From: Candidatus Chloroploca asiatica
Lineage (GTDB): Bacteria; Chloroflexota; Chloroflexia; Chloroflexales; Chloroflexaceae
Assembly: GCF_002532075.1 (NCBI RefSeq)
Contig: NZ_LYXE01000110.1
Coordinates: 161,199-225,198 of the forward strand
Direction: 5' to 3'
DNA length: 64,000 bases
Made by a program: the position numbers and the translations under genes
Part shown: positions 44,184 to 53,001 of the stretch, piece after piece
Position numbering within the stretch: position 1 is the first letter of the stretch
Layout: every line of letters starts with the position of its first letter
Notes under the pieces: model-generated
Told to the model about the DNA's origin: nothing
What the model saw: only the letters and a program-made list of their open reading frames with translations
Databases searched by the model: none

Positions 44184-45443
44184 ATGATGCAAGTTGTGAT
44201 TATCGGGGGAGGCCCCGCAGGTATAGAGGCGGCGCGTACCGCAGCGCCGCATGCAACGGTGAAAGTGGTGACAGCCGGGGCAGTGGGCGAGTGGCGCCCG
44301 ATGACGATGCGCGTCTGGCTGGCGGCGGCAGCGGCTGGCGAACGCGATGTGGCAAAGATTGTTGCCCGTGCCAAGCAAGTCGCTACCGATTGGCAGACCC
44401 GATGTGCCGATGAACTGGCAACCCTTGAGGTCGAGACGATCGCCGGGCGTGGTCGCCTCGGTAAGCCCGGTGAAGTACTGGTTGAGCCGTTGGATGGTGG
44501 CCCCACGCAGAGTCTCAACGCCGATGCGATCATTCTGGCGGCTGGGGCGCAGGTTGCTTTTCCTGAAGCGGTTGCGCCAGACGGCGAGCGTATGTTGACG
44601 AGTGGCGATCTTGGGGTGTTGCAGACGTGTCCTGAACGGGTGATGGTGCTTGGTGATGGGCGCGCTGGTTTTGAATTGTGCCATCTCTTTAGCCTGCTTG
44701 GCGCTGAGGTCTCCTGGCTCATTCCTGAGGCATCGCCTCGTACGCATGTTGCACCTGAGGTTGATGGCTATCTGACGAGGATGCTCGAGCGTCAAGGGGT
44801 GCGCGTGGTGCCGCATGCGACGGTGCAACGCCTTGCGCATAAGGGTGAGGATGTGACGGCTACCCTTGCTGATGGTACCCGGTATGGTGGCGAGATCGCT
44901 CTCCTCGCCTTCGAGCGTCGGCCTGATCCGATGGCGGTCGGACTCTCGCTCGATCTGCTTGACACTGATATCTATGGGCAGACCAAGTTGCGTGGGGTCT
45001 ATCTGGTCGGCGATATCCTGGCCCCCCATGCGGCGAGCATTGCGATGGCGCAGGGGCGAGCTGCCGCGTTGCATGCCGTGCGCCGGTCGAGTGCGCCTGC
45101 TGATATTCGCGACATTGTGCTCACCTTTATGTATCAGCCTCAGGTGGCAAAGGTTGGGCGGCTCACGACCGAAGGTGCGCACGGGAGTGTGACGATTGCG
45201 CTTAACGAGAGCATGGCCGCCCATGCCGATGGCGCAACCGAGGGCTTTTTGACTCTGGCCTGGGATCATGGGGGCTATGTTGCCGGTGCGCTGGCGGTGG
45301 CCCCCGCCGCCGCCGAGATCCTTGCGCCAGTCGCGATGGCGATGCGTGCCGGGATGCAACTCCGCGATCTGGCGGCGATCTACGGCCCCCATCCGTCGGT
45401 CAGCGAACTCGCGGCGATGGCGGCCCGGCGGGTTGAGTTGTAG
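44184..45443 (+). CDS. class I pyridine nucleotide-disulfide oxidoreductase-like flavoprotein lacking redox cysteines
   Basis: A 419-residue flavoprotein with the fold of dihydrolipoamide dehydrogenase/glutathione reductase. It has N-terminal FAD motif VVIIGGGPAGIEAA, a second dinucleotide motif VMVLGDGRAGFELC (about 160), the FAD-phosphate segment GVYLVGDI (about 273), and a dimerisation domain ending YGPHPSVSELA, like the His-Pro active-site segment of the family. The CxxxxC pair after the FAD motif is absent (the region reads GEWRPMTMRVWLAAA), so dithiol chemistry is not possible. It heads a menaquinone gene cluster and could serve as a quinone or hydride-transfer enzyme. Start at ATG 44184 with AAAGGG upstream. 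Confidence 0.78.
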   Translation: MMQVVIIGGGPAGIEAARTAAPHATVKVVTAGAVGEWRPMTMRVWLAAAAAGERDVAKIVARAKQVATDWQTRCADELATLEVETIAGRGRLGKPGEVLVEPLDGGPTQSLNADAIILAAGAQVAFPEAVAPDGERMLTSGDLGVLQTCPERVMVLGDGRAGFELCHLFSLLGAEVSWLIPEASPRTHVAPEVDGYLTRMLERQGVRVVPHATVQRLAHKGEDVTATLADGTRYGGEIALLAFERRPDPMAVGLSLDLLDTDIYGQTKLRGVYLVGDILAPHAASIAMAQGRAAALHAVRRSSAPADIRDIVLTFMYQPQVAKVGRLTTEGAHGSVTIALNESMAAHADGATEGFLTLAWDHGGYVAGALAVAPAAAEILAPVAMAMRAGMQLRDLAAIYGPHPSVSELAAMAARRVEL

Positions 45444-45618
45444 ATTTTGCGACCCTTGACCAAGCAAGGTGAAACCCCTTTGAGGGTGAGGCCTGCTGGC
45501 GCGGTAGTAACAATGGCTCAGCGATAGCGGCCCGGCGCGTTGAGTTGAAAGTGGGGCGTGCTGGCGTGACAGCAACAATGGCTCAGCGATGCCGGCCCGG
45601 CGGCTTGTGTTGGAGGTG
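45413..45618. repeat. three imperfect copies of a gene-end segment
   Basis: The last codons of the flavoprotein gene (GCGATGGCGGCCCGGCGGGT, 45414 on) recur twice downstream, near 45522 and 45592. The last two copies lie 70 bp apart and share AACAATGGCTCAGCGAT. This looks like local tandem duplication in the gap before menH. Confidence 0.6.
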
Positions 45619-45620
45619 AG

Positions 45621-46478
45621 ATGATGTCGTTTGGTGATGATCGTGGGGAAGCACATGCCGCCCCCCGCTATCCTCATGAGCTCTATGTTGAACAGGTGGG
45701 CCACGGCCCGCCCTTGCTGATCTTGCATGGTTTCACGGGAAGCACCGCCGAATGGGATGAGGTGGCACCTCTGCTGATGCCCCACGCGACGCTGCTCAAG
45801 GTTGATCTGCTTGGTCATGGGCGCTCGCCAGCCCCCGCCGAGCTTGACGCATACCGGATGGAGCAGGCCGTGACTGATCTGCTCGCTCTCCTTGACCGCT
45901 ACCAGCTTGAGCGGGTCGCCCTGCTTGGCTACTCGATGGGCGGACGTGTCGCGTTGCATCTGGCGGCGGCGGCCCCCGAGCGGATCACCGCCCTGATCCT
46001 CGCAAGCGCCTCGCCGGGCCTCGCTGATCCGCAGGAACGCGCTGCCCGCCGTGCCAGCGACGAGGCGCTCGCTGAACGCATTGAGCAGCAAGGCCTGGCC
46101 TGGTTTGTTGATTACTGGGCAAGCATACCGCTCTTTGCGAGCCAAGCCTGGTTGCCGCCTGCTACCAAGGCAGCGTTGCGAACACGCAGAATGCGCGGCA
46201 CCGCCCATGGCTACGCCCAGAGTCTACGTGGTATGGGCACGGGGCATCAGCGCAGTCTCTGGCAAGAATTGCCCCGTCTGACGATGCCCACGTTGCTGAT
46301 CACGGGTGCCCTCGACCAGAAGTTTGTGGCGCTCAACACGCAAATGGCGGAGGCCTTGCCCAATGTTGCGCATGTGCGTATCGCTGAGGCTGGTCATACG
46401 GTACATCTTGAGCAGCCGCAAGCCTTTTGCGAAGTTGTGGTACGATTCTTAGACCAAGGACGCAACAAGAACCATTGA
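45621..46478 (+). CDS. menH: 2-succinyl-6-hydroxy-2,4-cyclohexadiene-1-carboxylate synthase (MenH)
   Basis: A 285-residue alpha/beta hydrolase that eliminates pyruvate from SEPHCHC in menaquinone synthesis. The nucleophile Ser105 lies in [13 protein letters not shown], the oxyanion segment is [11 protein letters not shown], and the catalytic His is in [11 protein letters not shown]. The cap region contains [18 protein letters not shown], with the Arg-rich, Trp-ending motif characteristic of MenH. The ATG at 45624 has the better ribosome binding site spacing (GGAGG seven nt upstream) than the one at 45621. menB follows 31 bp later, supporting the assignment. MenD and MenF are not in the window. 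Confidence 0.88.
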   Translation: MMSFGDDRGEAHAAPRYPHELYVEQVGHGPPLLILHGFTGSTAEWDEVAPLLMPHATLLKVDLLGHGRSPAPAELDAYRMEQAVTDLLALLDRYQLERVALLGYSMGGRVALHLAAAAPERITALILASASPGLADPQERAARRASDEALAERIEQQGLAWFVDYWASIPLFASQAWLPPATKAALRTRRMRGTAHGYAQSLRGMGTGHQRSLWQELPRLTMPTLLITGALDQKFVALNTQMAEALPNVAHVRIAEAGHTVHLEQPQAFCEVVVRFLDQGRNKNH

Positions 46479-46509
46479 GGTGCTTGAGTTTGTTGAAGAA
46501 GGAGGAGCT

Positions 46510-47337
46510 ATGCCCATTGAATGGGTACGGGTTGCTGAGTATACCGATATTATTTATGAGCACGATGCCGCCGGTGAGGGCATTGCCAAGATTACCATTA
46601 ACCGCCCCGAAAAGCGCAATGCCTTTCGCCCCGAGACGGTACAGGAGTTGATTGACGCGTTTGGCCGGGCGCGCGATGACGAACGGGTTGGTGTCATTCT
46701 CTTTACTGGGGCAGGCGAGATGGCCTTTTGCTCGGGCGGTGATCAGGCGGTGCGCGGCGATGGTGGCTATGTTGGCAAAGACACGGTGCCGCGGCTCAAC
46801 GTACTCGATCTGCAACGGCTGATCCGCATCATTCCCAAGCCCGTGGTCGCCATGGTTGCGGGGTACGCGATTGGTGGCGGGCATGTGCTGCACATTGTGT
46901 GTGACCTGACGATTGCCGCCGAGAATGCCATCTTTGGGCAGACGGGGCCGCGGGTCGGTAGTTTTGATGGTGGCTATGGCTCGAACCTACTTGCCCGCAT
47001 GGTAGGTGACAAAAAAGCCCGCGAAATCTGGTACCTCTGCCGCCAGTACAATGCGCAGCAGGCGCTTGAGATGGGCCTGGTCAATACTGTCGTCCCCCTT
47101 GAGCGCCTGGAAGATGAGGCGGTGCAATGGGCGCGTGAGATGCTCGAAAAGAGCCCGATGGCGCTCCGTTTTCTCAAGGCAGCGATCAATGCGGCCGCCG
47201 ACGGGCATGCCGGGTTGCAACAACTTGCCGGTGATGCGACGCTGCTCTACTATCTGAGCGAAGAGGCAAAAGAGGGCAAGCAGGCGTATCTTGAGAAGCG
47301 ACGCCCCAACTTCCGACGTTTCCGGCGCTTCCCGTAA
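46510..47337 (+). CDS. menB: 1,4-dihydroxy-2-naphthoyl-CoA synthase
   Basis: A 275-residue crotonase-fold enzyme closing the naphthoquinone ring from o-succinylbenzoyl-CoA. MenB marks are [14 protein letters not shown], the oxyanion region [43 protein letters not shown] (with the catalytic Asp/Ser loop) and the C-terminal [12 protein letters not shown]. Start at ATG 46510 with AAGGAGGAG just upstream; a TTG 30 bp earlier is unlikely. It is co-oriented with menH, menA and menE. Confidence 0.95.
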   Translation: MPIEWVRVAEYTDIIYEHDAAGEGIAKITINRPEKRNAFRPETVQELIDAFGRARDDERVGVILFTGAGEMAFCSGGDQAVRGDGGYVGKDTVPRLNVLDLQRLIRIIPKPVVAMVAGYAIGGGHVLHIVCDLTIAAENAIFGQTGPRVGSFDGGYGSNLLARMVGDKKAREIWYLCRQYNAQQALEMGLVNTVVPLERLEDEAVQWAREMLEKSPMALRFLKAAINAAADGHAGLQQLAGDATLLYYLSEEAKEGKQAYLEKRRPNFRRFRRFP

Positions 47338-47481
47338 GAGACTGGTTGTTTTGACGCAAAGGCGCAAAGGCGCAAAGGTTGCTCTGGCGAACGAGGTCGG
47401 CAACGTTGGTCTCGTTCGCCAGCAGAACCCTGGCGCAGACCAGGTGACAGGTGACCGAAAGTGAGCGCTGAGGAGGTACCG

Positions 47482-48261
47482 ATGGCAGAGGTGAAGGCCG
47501 ATGTGGTCTACACGGATGCGCCGCTCGATGATCCCGACGAGGCGTCGTTGCATTACTATGACCACCACCCGACACGGGAGGATCTGATGGGTGAGAGTGT
47601 GGCCCATTCGTGGTTGATTGCTTATGTGCAGCAGGTGCTCGCGTGGTTGTATGGGGCCGAGCGCTGGTTTGTGGTGAATGATCTGAATATTTATCGCACC
47701 CGCTCGCGGTATGAGTATCCGGTCGCCCCTGATGTGGCGGTCTTTAAGGGCGTGGTGCTTGAGGGGCATAACCGGCACCGCTTCCGAAGTTGGCGGCTTT
47801 ATCTCCCGGATCGTCCGCCGCCTCAGGTGGTCTTTGAGTTCTGTTCAGAGTCGACCTGGCGCGATGATCTGCAGCAGAAACCGCGTCAGTATGCGGCGCT
47901 GGGGGTGCGCGAGTACTTTGTCTATGACCCGAATGACCCGCCATATACGCGCCGCCTGGGGGGCCGCCTGTATGGGTGGCGGATCGAGCATGGCAAGGCG
48001 GTGCCGCTAGCGCCTGATGCGACAGGACGGATCTGGAGTGCCGAGTTAGCGAGTTATCTCGTCGCTGATGGGGCGTGGCTGCGCTTCTATGACCGTGACG
48101 GGATGCGTCGGCTCACCCAGGCTGAGGCGGAACGGGCGGCGAAAGAGGCGGAACGGGCGGCAAAAGAGGCGGAACGGGCGGCAAAAGAGGCGGAGCGAGC
48201 GGCAAAAGAGGCAGCCTGGGCGAAACTGCGTGAACTGGGCATTGACCCTTCCGAGTTATAA
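47482..48261 (+). CDS. Uma2 family (DUF820) putative endonuclease with coiled-coil tail
   Basis: A 259-residue protein of the Uma2/DUF820 group, PD-(D/E)XK-like nucleases that are strongly multiplied in Chloroflexota and cyanobacteria. The core has SVAHSWLIAYVQQVLAWL, YPVAPDVAVFKG (PD motif) and PPQVVFEFCSES (E-x-x-S region) followed by DLQQKPRQYAALGVREYFVYDP. The C-terminus is a coiled coil made of four ERAAKEA repeats. Start at ATG 47482 with GAGGAGGT upstream. It interrupts the menaquinone cluster between menB and menA, and menA starts 11 bp after its stop, so it is probably co-transcribed. Biological role unknown. Confidence 0.85.
   Translation: MAEVKADVVYTDAPLDDPDEASLHYYDHHPTREDLMGESVAHSWLIAYVQQVLAWLYGAERWFVVNDLNIYRTRSRYEYPVAPDVAVFKGVVLEGHNRHRFRSWRLYLPDRPPPQVVFEFCSESTWRDDLQQKPRQYAALGVREYFVYDPNDPPYTRRLGGRLYGWRIEHGKAVPLAPDATGRIWSAELASYLVADGAWLRFYDRDGMRRLTQAEAERAAKEAERAAKEAERAAKEAERAAKEAAWAKLRELGIDPSEL
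48127..48210 (+). repeat. 21-bp tandem repeat inside the Uma2 gene
   Basis: Four near-identical 21-bp units (48127, 48148, 48169, 48190) each encode seven residues of the pattern AERAAKE, one heptad per unit, so copy-number change would lengthen or shorten the coil without a frameshift. Confidence 0.85.
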
Positions 48262-48272
48262 AAGAAGATGGT

Positions 48273-49175
48273 ATGACGACTGATCTCTCATCGGCTCCTC
48301 CGGGGCCGCTTAAAGTCTGGTTGATGGCGATCAGGGTGCCGACCCTGCCGGCGGCGGTGGTACCTGTGCTGGTTGGTTCGGCAACCGCGTTTGCGAGTGG
48401 TCTTTTTCAACCGCTGGTCTTTCTTGCGGCGCTGCTGGCGTCGTTGTTGATCCAGATTGGCACCAATCTTGCGAATGATTATTTTGATTACAAGAAGGGG
48501 GCCGATACCGCCGAGCGGCTCGGGCCAACACGGGTCACCCAGAGTGGCCTGGTACCTGCGGCAACGGTGCGCACGGCGATGCTGATCTGTTTTGGGTTGG
48601 CTGCGCTCTGTGGGGCCTATTTGATTCTGGTAGGCGGTTGGCCGATCCTGCTAATTGGCGTGCTCTCGATTGCCTCGGGCATCCTCTATACGGGGGGGCC
48701 GTTTCCGCTTGGCTACAATGGCCTGGGCGATCTCTTTACCTTTGTCTTCTTTGGCCTGGTCGCGGTGATGGGTACCGATTATGTGCATACCGGAACCTGG
48801 GGAGCACTAGCTTTGCTGGCGAGTTTGCCCGTGGCGATGCTGGTGACGGCGATCATTGTGGTCAATAATCTGCGTGATGCACCAACTGATCGCAAAGCAG
48901 GTAAGCGGACGCTGGCGGTCATTTTTGGTGAGCGGTTTGCGCGGATTGAGTATGCGGTACTGGTGATCGGGGCCTATCTGCTGGTGCCCTTGTTGTGGGT
49001 CGTGGGCGGGGCCTCGCCTTTTGTGCTGCTCGCCTGGTTGAGTCTGCCGCTTGCCGTGCCAATGCTGCGCCTGATGAGCCGTGGTCACGGACGTGAGTTG
49101 AACCTCGCCCTGCGTGGTACCGGTCGTCTGCATATGGTTTTTGGTCTTTTGCTTGCAGTCGGATTATTGTTGTAG
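48273..49175 (+). CDS. menA: 1,4-dihydroxy-2-naphthoate polyprenyltransferase
   Basis: A 300-residue UbiA-family membrane enzyme that prenylates DHNA to demethylmenaquinone. Both Asp-rich motifs are visible: NLANDYFDYKKGAD (about 70) and VNNLRDAPTDRKAGKRTLAV (about 195). About eight hydrophobic helices surround them. It starts 11 bp after the Uma2 gene and ends 11 bp before menE, so the three are surely one transcript. The methyltransferase MenG/UbiE that would complete the pathway is not nearby. Confidence 0.93.
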   Translation: MTTDLSSAPPGPLKVWLMAIRVPTLPAAVVPVLVGSATAFASGLFQPLVFLAALLASLLIQIGTNLANDYFDYKKGADTAERLGPTRVTQSGLVPAATVRTAMLICFGLAALCGAYLILVGGWPILLIGVLSIASGILYTGGPFPLGYNGLGDLFTFVFFGLVAVMGTDYVHTGTWGALALLASLPVAMLVTAIIVVNNLRDAPTDRKAGKRTLAVIFGERFARIEYAVLVIGAYLLVPLLWVVGGASPFVLLAWLSLPLAVPMLRLMSRGHGRELNLALRGTGRLHMVFGLLLAVGLLL

Positions 49176-49186
49176 CCGCAAAGAAT

Positions 49187-50647
49187 ATGCATCTTCCCGA
49201 TTGGCTGGCGCGCCGTGCCGCGCTGCATCCCGAACGCCCGGCGTTGATCTGCGCAGGGCAAACGTGGTCGTTTGCGTCGTTGCATCGTGACGCTGACTTG
49301 GTTGCGTTGTGCTTGCGTGAGCTTGGCGTGCAACCCGGTGATCGGGTGGCGCTGCTGGCGCGGAATAGTCCTGGGTATGCGGCAATCCTGCACGCAACCC
49401 CGCGCTGCGGGATGGTGCTTGTGCCCTTGAATACGCGCTTGAGCGAGCAGGAACTCGCCTGGCAACTTGCGGATTGCCGGCCTCGTCTGCTTATCTATGA
49501 TGAAGCGTACGCCGCGCAAGTGGCCTCACTGCCGGTACGCTCGGTCGCCCTGGAAAACCTGGGCATGGCTCGCTCTCCCACTTTTGATTCTCCTACTTCT
49601 CCAACAAGCTCTTCAGATCAACAGATTGATCTTGCCGCACCGCATACGCTGATCTACACTTCGGGAACCACCGGGCAACCCAAGGGGGCCTTGCTGACGG
49701 CGGGCAATCATTGGTGGAGCGCGACGGCCTCGATGCTCAACCTGGGCCTGAACGAGGCTGACCGCTGGCTTGCGGTTTTGCCCCTCTTTCATGTTGGTGG
49801 CCTCTCGATCCTGATGCGCGGTGCCATTTACGGAATGCCGGTGGTATTGCACGAGCGGTTCGAGCCGACGGCGGTATTGCAGGCGCTGGTGGAAGAACGA
49901 GTGACGCTTGTGTCGCTGGTGGCGGTGATGCTGCAACGGCTGCTTGACCATGATCAGGCCGGAGTTCTGCCTGCTTCGCTGCGCTGTGTCCTGCTGGGCG
50001 GTGGGCCAGCGCCGCGCCCGCTGCTTGAAGCGTGTGCGGCACGTGATCTTCCTGTGGCCCAGACGTACGGCATGACCGAAACGGCGTCGCAGGTCGCAAC
50101 GCTGGCGCCTGCCGATGCCCTGCGCAAACTCGGTTCGGCGGGGCAGCCATTGTTGCCGATGGAACTGCGGGTGGAGGCGCCAACGGGCGAGGTGGGCGAG
50201 ATATGCGTGCGTGGGCCGATGGTGACCCCAGGTTACTACAATCGTCCCGAGGCAACGGCCAAAGCGCTGCGCGATGGATGGCTGCATACCGGCGATCTTG
50301 GCTATCTCGATGAAGAAGGCTATCTCTATATCGTTGACCGTCGGAGCGACCTGATCATCTCGGGGGGCGAAAATATCTATCCCGCTGAAGTCGAGGCGGC
50401 GTTGCTTGCCCATCCTGCGGTGGCCGAGGCAGGCGTGGTTGGCATGCCCGATGCGACCTGGGGTGAGGTGCCGGTCGCGTTTGTGGTGGCCCGTGAAGGG
50501 AGCACACCCGAGGTAAACGCACTGCTTGAGCATTGCCGAGCGAGCCTGGCGGGCTACAAAATCCCGCGCAGGATCACCCTGGTCAACGAATTACCACGTA
50601 CGGCCGCAGGGAAACTCCGGCGCAACCTGCTGCGCACTATGCTCTGA
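49187..50647 (+). CDS. menE: o-succinylbenzoate-CoA ligase
   Basis: A 486-residue acyl-CoA synthetase of the ANL superfamily that activates o-succinylbenzoate for MenB. The AMP-binding P-loop is LIYTSGTTGQPKGALL; further motifs are QTYGMTETASQVATL, GWLHTGDLGYLDEEGYLYIVDRRSD-type region with the hinge Asp, and the C-terminal catalytic Lys in RTAAGKLRRN. Its position directly after menA supports MenE over other CoA ligases. Start ATG 49187, weak ribosome binding site, perhaps translationally coupled. A U-tailed terminator follows. Confidence 0.92.
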   Translation: MHLPDWLARRAALHPERPALICAGQTWSFASLHRDADLVALCLRELGVQPGDRVALLARNSPGYAAILHATPRCGMVLVPLNTRLSEQELAWQLADCRPRLLIYDEAYAAQVASLPVRSVALENLGMARSPTFDSPTSPTSSSDQQIDLAAPHTLIYTSGTTGQPKGALLTAGNHWWSATASMLNLGLNEADRWLAVLPLFHVGGLSILMRGAIYGMPVVLHERFEPTAVLQALVEERVTLVSLVAVMLQRLLDHDQAGVLPASLRCVLLGGGPAPRPLLEACAARDLPVAQTYGMTETASQVATLAPADALRKLGSAGQPLLPMELRVEAPTGEVGEICVRGPMVTPGYYNRPEATAKALRDGWLHTGDLGYLDEEGYLYIVDRRSDLIISGGENIYPAEVEAALLAHPAVAEAGVVGMPDATWGEVPVAFVVAREGSTPEVNALLEHCRASLAGYKIPRRITLVNELPRTAAGKLRRNLLRTML

Positions 50648-50670
50648 TCGGCACGTTGAGGCTGTATGGT

Positions 50671-50710
50671 ACAATCGTGGGGGCCATAAGGCCCCCACGA
50701 TTGTTTTTTC
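50671..50710 (+). terminator. rho-independent terminator of the menaquinone operon
   Basis: Perfect 15-bp GC-rich stem (50671-50685 with 50690-50704), loop ATAA, followed by a T run on the plus strand (50703-50709). This is the most classical intrinsic terminator in the window. Confidence 0.88.
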
Positions 50711-50771
50711 GCTGTTGTTCCAGCGAAAGAAGTTGGGTTACAGGGCGCTAGCCCTGAAGTAGAAAAAATCT

Positions 50772-51722
50772 ATGCACGATCATACACCCTTCAACGACAA
50801 ATTGATCCATTCGCATCAGTTTGTAACCCTGTATGGTACGACGCCACCGCGTGCCGACAGCCCGCTTGAGCGAGTGGAGACGGCGGCGGCGAAGTTAGCC
50901 GGACGCGTCGCGGGGCTCGACCTAGATGGCCTCGTTGTCTATGATGTCCAGGACGAACACGAGCGCACGAGCGAGCCGCGGCCGTTCCCGTTTTTGCCGA
51001 CGCGTGATCCGCGTGACCACGCCCGGCGTCTGCGCAAATTGACGGGATTGCCTGCGGTGACGTACAAGTGCGTGGTCAATTTTACCGAAGAGGCATGGCT
51101 GGCCTGGCTCGATGAGACGGCGGCCAACTATGGCATCGAGCACCTCTCGCTGGTCGGGGCTTCAACGCCAACACCCGATCCAAGGGCTTTGCCGGTTGAC
51201 CGGGCGCTCGAACTGACTGCCGGGCATGGCGAAGGCTTTGTGCTTGGTGGCATCATGATCGCCGAGCGCCACAGTCCTGATTTTGACGAAAGTCAGCGGC
51301 TCATCGCCAAGGCTGAGCGAGGCTGTCGCTACTTTATTTCGCAGGTTGTCTACGATCCTGCGCCGACGATTCGTCTGTTGCGCGATTATCGCGAGGCGTG
51401 CAGACGGGCCGATGCCAACCCGCAGCGGCTGGTGCTCACCTTCTCGCCGTGCGGTCGCCCGCAGACGCTCACCTTCATCAAATGGCTTGGCATCGCGATT
51501 CCACCTGCAACCGAGCGCATGCTCTGCGAAGATCCGGCCCCTTTCCAGCGCTCGATCGCGATCTGTTGTGCCAATCTACGCACCATTCTCGACCAGGCCT
51601 ACCGCGAAGACCTGGCCCTGGGCATCAACATCGAAAGCGTCTCGATCCATCACGACGAAATCGAAGCCTCGATCGAACTGGTGCATGCGTTGCGCGCAGT
51701 GGCGGCTGAATACGGGCCGTGA
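50772..51722 (+). CDS. methylenetetrahydrofolate reductase-like TIM-barrel protein
   Basis: A 316-residue soluble protein that fits the MetF/MTHFR barrel. It shows an N-terminal strand with LYGTTPPRADSPLERV, GLVVYDVQDEHER, a folate-type region YRYFISQVVYD-like (GCRYFISQVVYDPAP, about 185-200) equivalent to the ITQ(F/L) Gln motif, and GIMIAERH. It lacks the usual bacterial MetF length and several flavin contacts, so it may be one of the flavin-poor divergent reductases. It would supply 5-methyl-tetrahydrofolate for methionine. The enzyme subtype is uncertain. LipA is encoded convergently 19 bp beyond the stop. Confidence 0.65.
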   Translation: MHDHTPFNDKLIHSHQFVTLYGTTPPRADSPLERVETAAAKLAGRVAGLDLDGLVVYDVQDEHERTSEPRPFPFLPTRDPRDHARRLRKLTGLPAVTYKCVVNFTEEAWLAWLDETAANYGIEHLSLVGASTPTPDPRALPVDRALELTAGHGEGFVLGGIMIAERHSPDFDESQRLIAKAERGCRYFISQVVYDPAPTIRLLRDYREACRRADANPQRLVLTFSPCGRPQTLTFIKWLGIAIPPATERMLCEDPAPFQRSIAICCANLRTILDQAYREDLALGINIESVSIHHDEIEASIELVHALRAVAAEYGP

Positions 51723-51741
51723 TGTGATGGCACGTGGAGGA

Positions 51742-52659
51742 TTAACTATGCTGATGCGCACCGACGTGCAGGTGGGCATGATAGCTTGAGCGCACCATTG
51801 GCCCGCTTTCGACGTGGCGAAAACCGCGCTGTAGCCCCTCGGCCTTGAAGGTAGCAAACTCGTCAGGGGTAACATACCGATCAATAGGCCAGTAGCTGCT
51901 ATCGGGCGCAAGATATTGACCGATGGTCATCACGTTCACATCAACCGAACGCAGTGCATCCATCACTTCCAGCACTTCACCATTCGTCTCACCGGCCCCG
52001 ACCATCATCCCGCTTTTGGTGACCAGGTCTGGGTCGAAGGCTCGCGCTCGCCCGAGCAATTCGAGGCTCTGCTGGAACCCGGCGCGGGGGCGGAAGCGGC
52101 GAAAGATGCGGGGCACGGTTTCGATATTATGGTTGAGCACATCGGGCCGCGCCTCAAGCACGAGTTGCAGGGCGTCCCAATTGCCATCAAAATCAGGAAT
52201 CAGCACCTCGATCTTGCATTCGGGCACACGCTCGCGGATCAATTCAATCGTACGGGCGAAGATATGCGCCCCGCCATCGGGCGCATCGTCGCGGTTGACC
52301 GAGGTGAGCACCGCGAAATGCAGGCGGAGATGGGCTACCGATGCAGCGACGCGCTCGGGTTCAGCTTCATCAATCGGCTGGGGCTTGCCCTTGCCAATCG
52401 CGCAATAGCGGCACCCGCGGGTACACGTATCACCGAGCAATAAAAAAGTTGCCGTGCGATTGTTCCAGCACTCGCCCAGATTTGGGCAGCGGGCCTCTTC
52501 GCAGACCGTATTGAGGCCCTTTTCGCGCATGAGACGATGAACATCGCTATAATTCTCGCCTGACGGCGCTCGCGCCTTGAGCCACTCGGGGCGCCGGGGG
52601 CGCACCGGCGTTGCCGAGGCCGGCGTCTGCACAGGCGTCAATGGGATCAGTTCGGACAT
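51742..52659 (-). CDS. lipA: lipoyl synthase
   Basis: A 305-residue radical SAM enzyme inserting two sulfurs into octanoyl groups on lipoate-dependent proteins. Both cluster motifs are complete: auxiliary Cys53, Cys58 and Cys64 (CEEARCPNLGEC) and radical SAM Cys79, Cys83 and Cys86 (CTRGCRYC). The C-terminal RSSYHA carries the Ser ligand of the auxiliary cluster. The N-terminal 25 residues are Pro/Thr-rich and variable. lipB is not in the window. Start ATG 52659. Confidence 0.95.
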   Translation of the reverse strand: MSELIPLTPVQTPASATPVRPRRPEWLKARAPSGENYSDVHRLMREKGLNTVCEEARCPNLGECWNNRTATFLLLGDTCTRGCRYCAIGKGKPQPIDEAEPERVAASVAHLRLHFAVLTSVNRDDAPDGGAHIFARTIELIRERVPECKIEVLIPDFDGNWDALQLVLEARPDVLNHNIETVPRIFRRFRPRAGFQQSLELLGRARAFDPDLVTKSGMMVGAGETNGEVLEVMDALRSVDVNVMTIGQYLAPDSSYWPIDRYVTPDEFATFKAEGLQRGFRHVESGPMVRSSYHAHLHVGAHQHS

Positions 52660-53001
52660 GCCATGTACTTTCTAGTTTGATCCTGGTCTCTTTCTATTGT
52701 ACCGCACTTTTCTCGCAGGACATGGTTTCAGCAAGACCAGATCAGTTTGACCCTCGACGTGGAATGCCGACTTCAGTCGGCTGAGCGGGAAACCGACTGA
52801 AGTCGGCACTCCGATGAGCCTAAACGGTACCGTAAGTTTTCTGGCACGCCTGGGTACGCGGGCGTCACGCCCGCTTGTGCTCCTGAAGCGAGCGCAACGC
52901 CCGCGTACCCAGGGCGCGAAGTATCAGAAAATGTAGTTGATAGACCAATGATGGTATAGTATAGGCAATCGATAACAACCCCTTCGTGAAAGGACTCCGA
53001 C
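52660..53001. other. intergenic region with two palindromic repeats
   Basis: No gene is seen. It contains a 16-bp palindrome (52765-52780 with 52793-52808) whose arms CCGACTTCAGTCGG are nearly self-complementary, and a 17-bp inverted repeat (52849-52865 with 52897-52913) built on GGGTACGCGGGCG. An inverted CATTTTCTGAT word follows near 52925. A possible -10 (TATAGT, about 52957) precedes the large secreted protein gene. Confidence 0.5.

Noticed and set aside
44127..46208. Long minus-strand open frame over the flavoprotein and menH
   Set aside because: It crosses two well-supported genes and their gap, has no recognisable domain and low-complexity His/Arg content.
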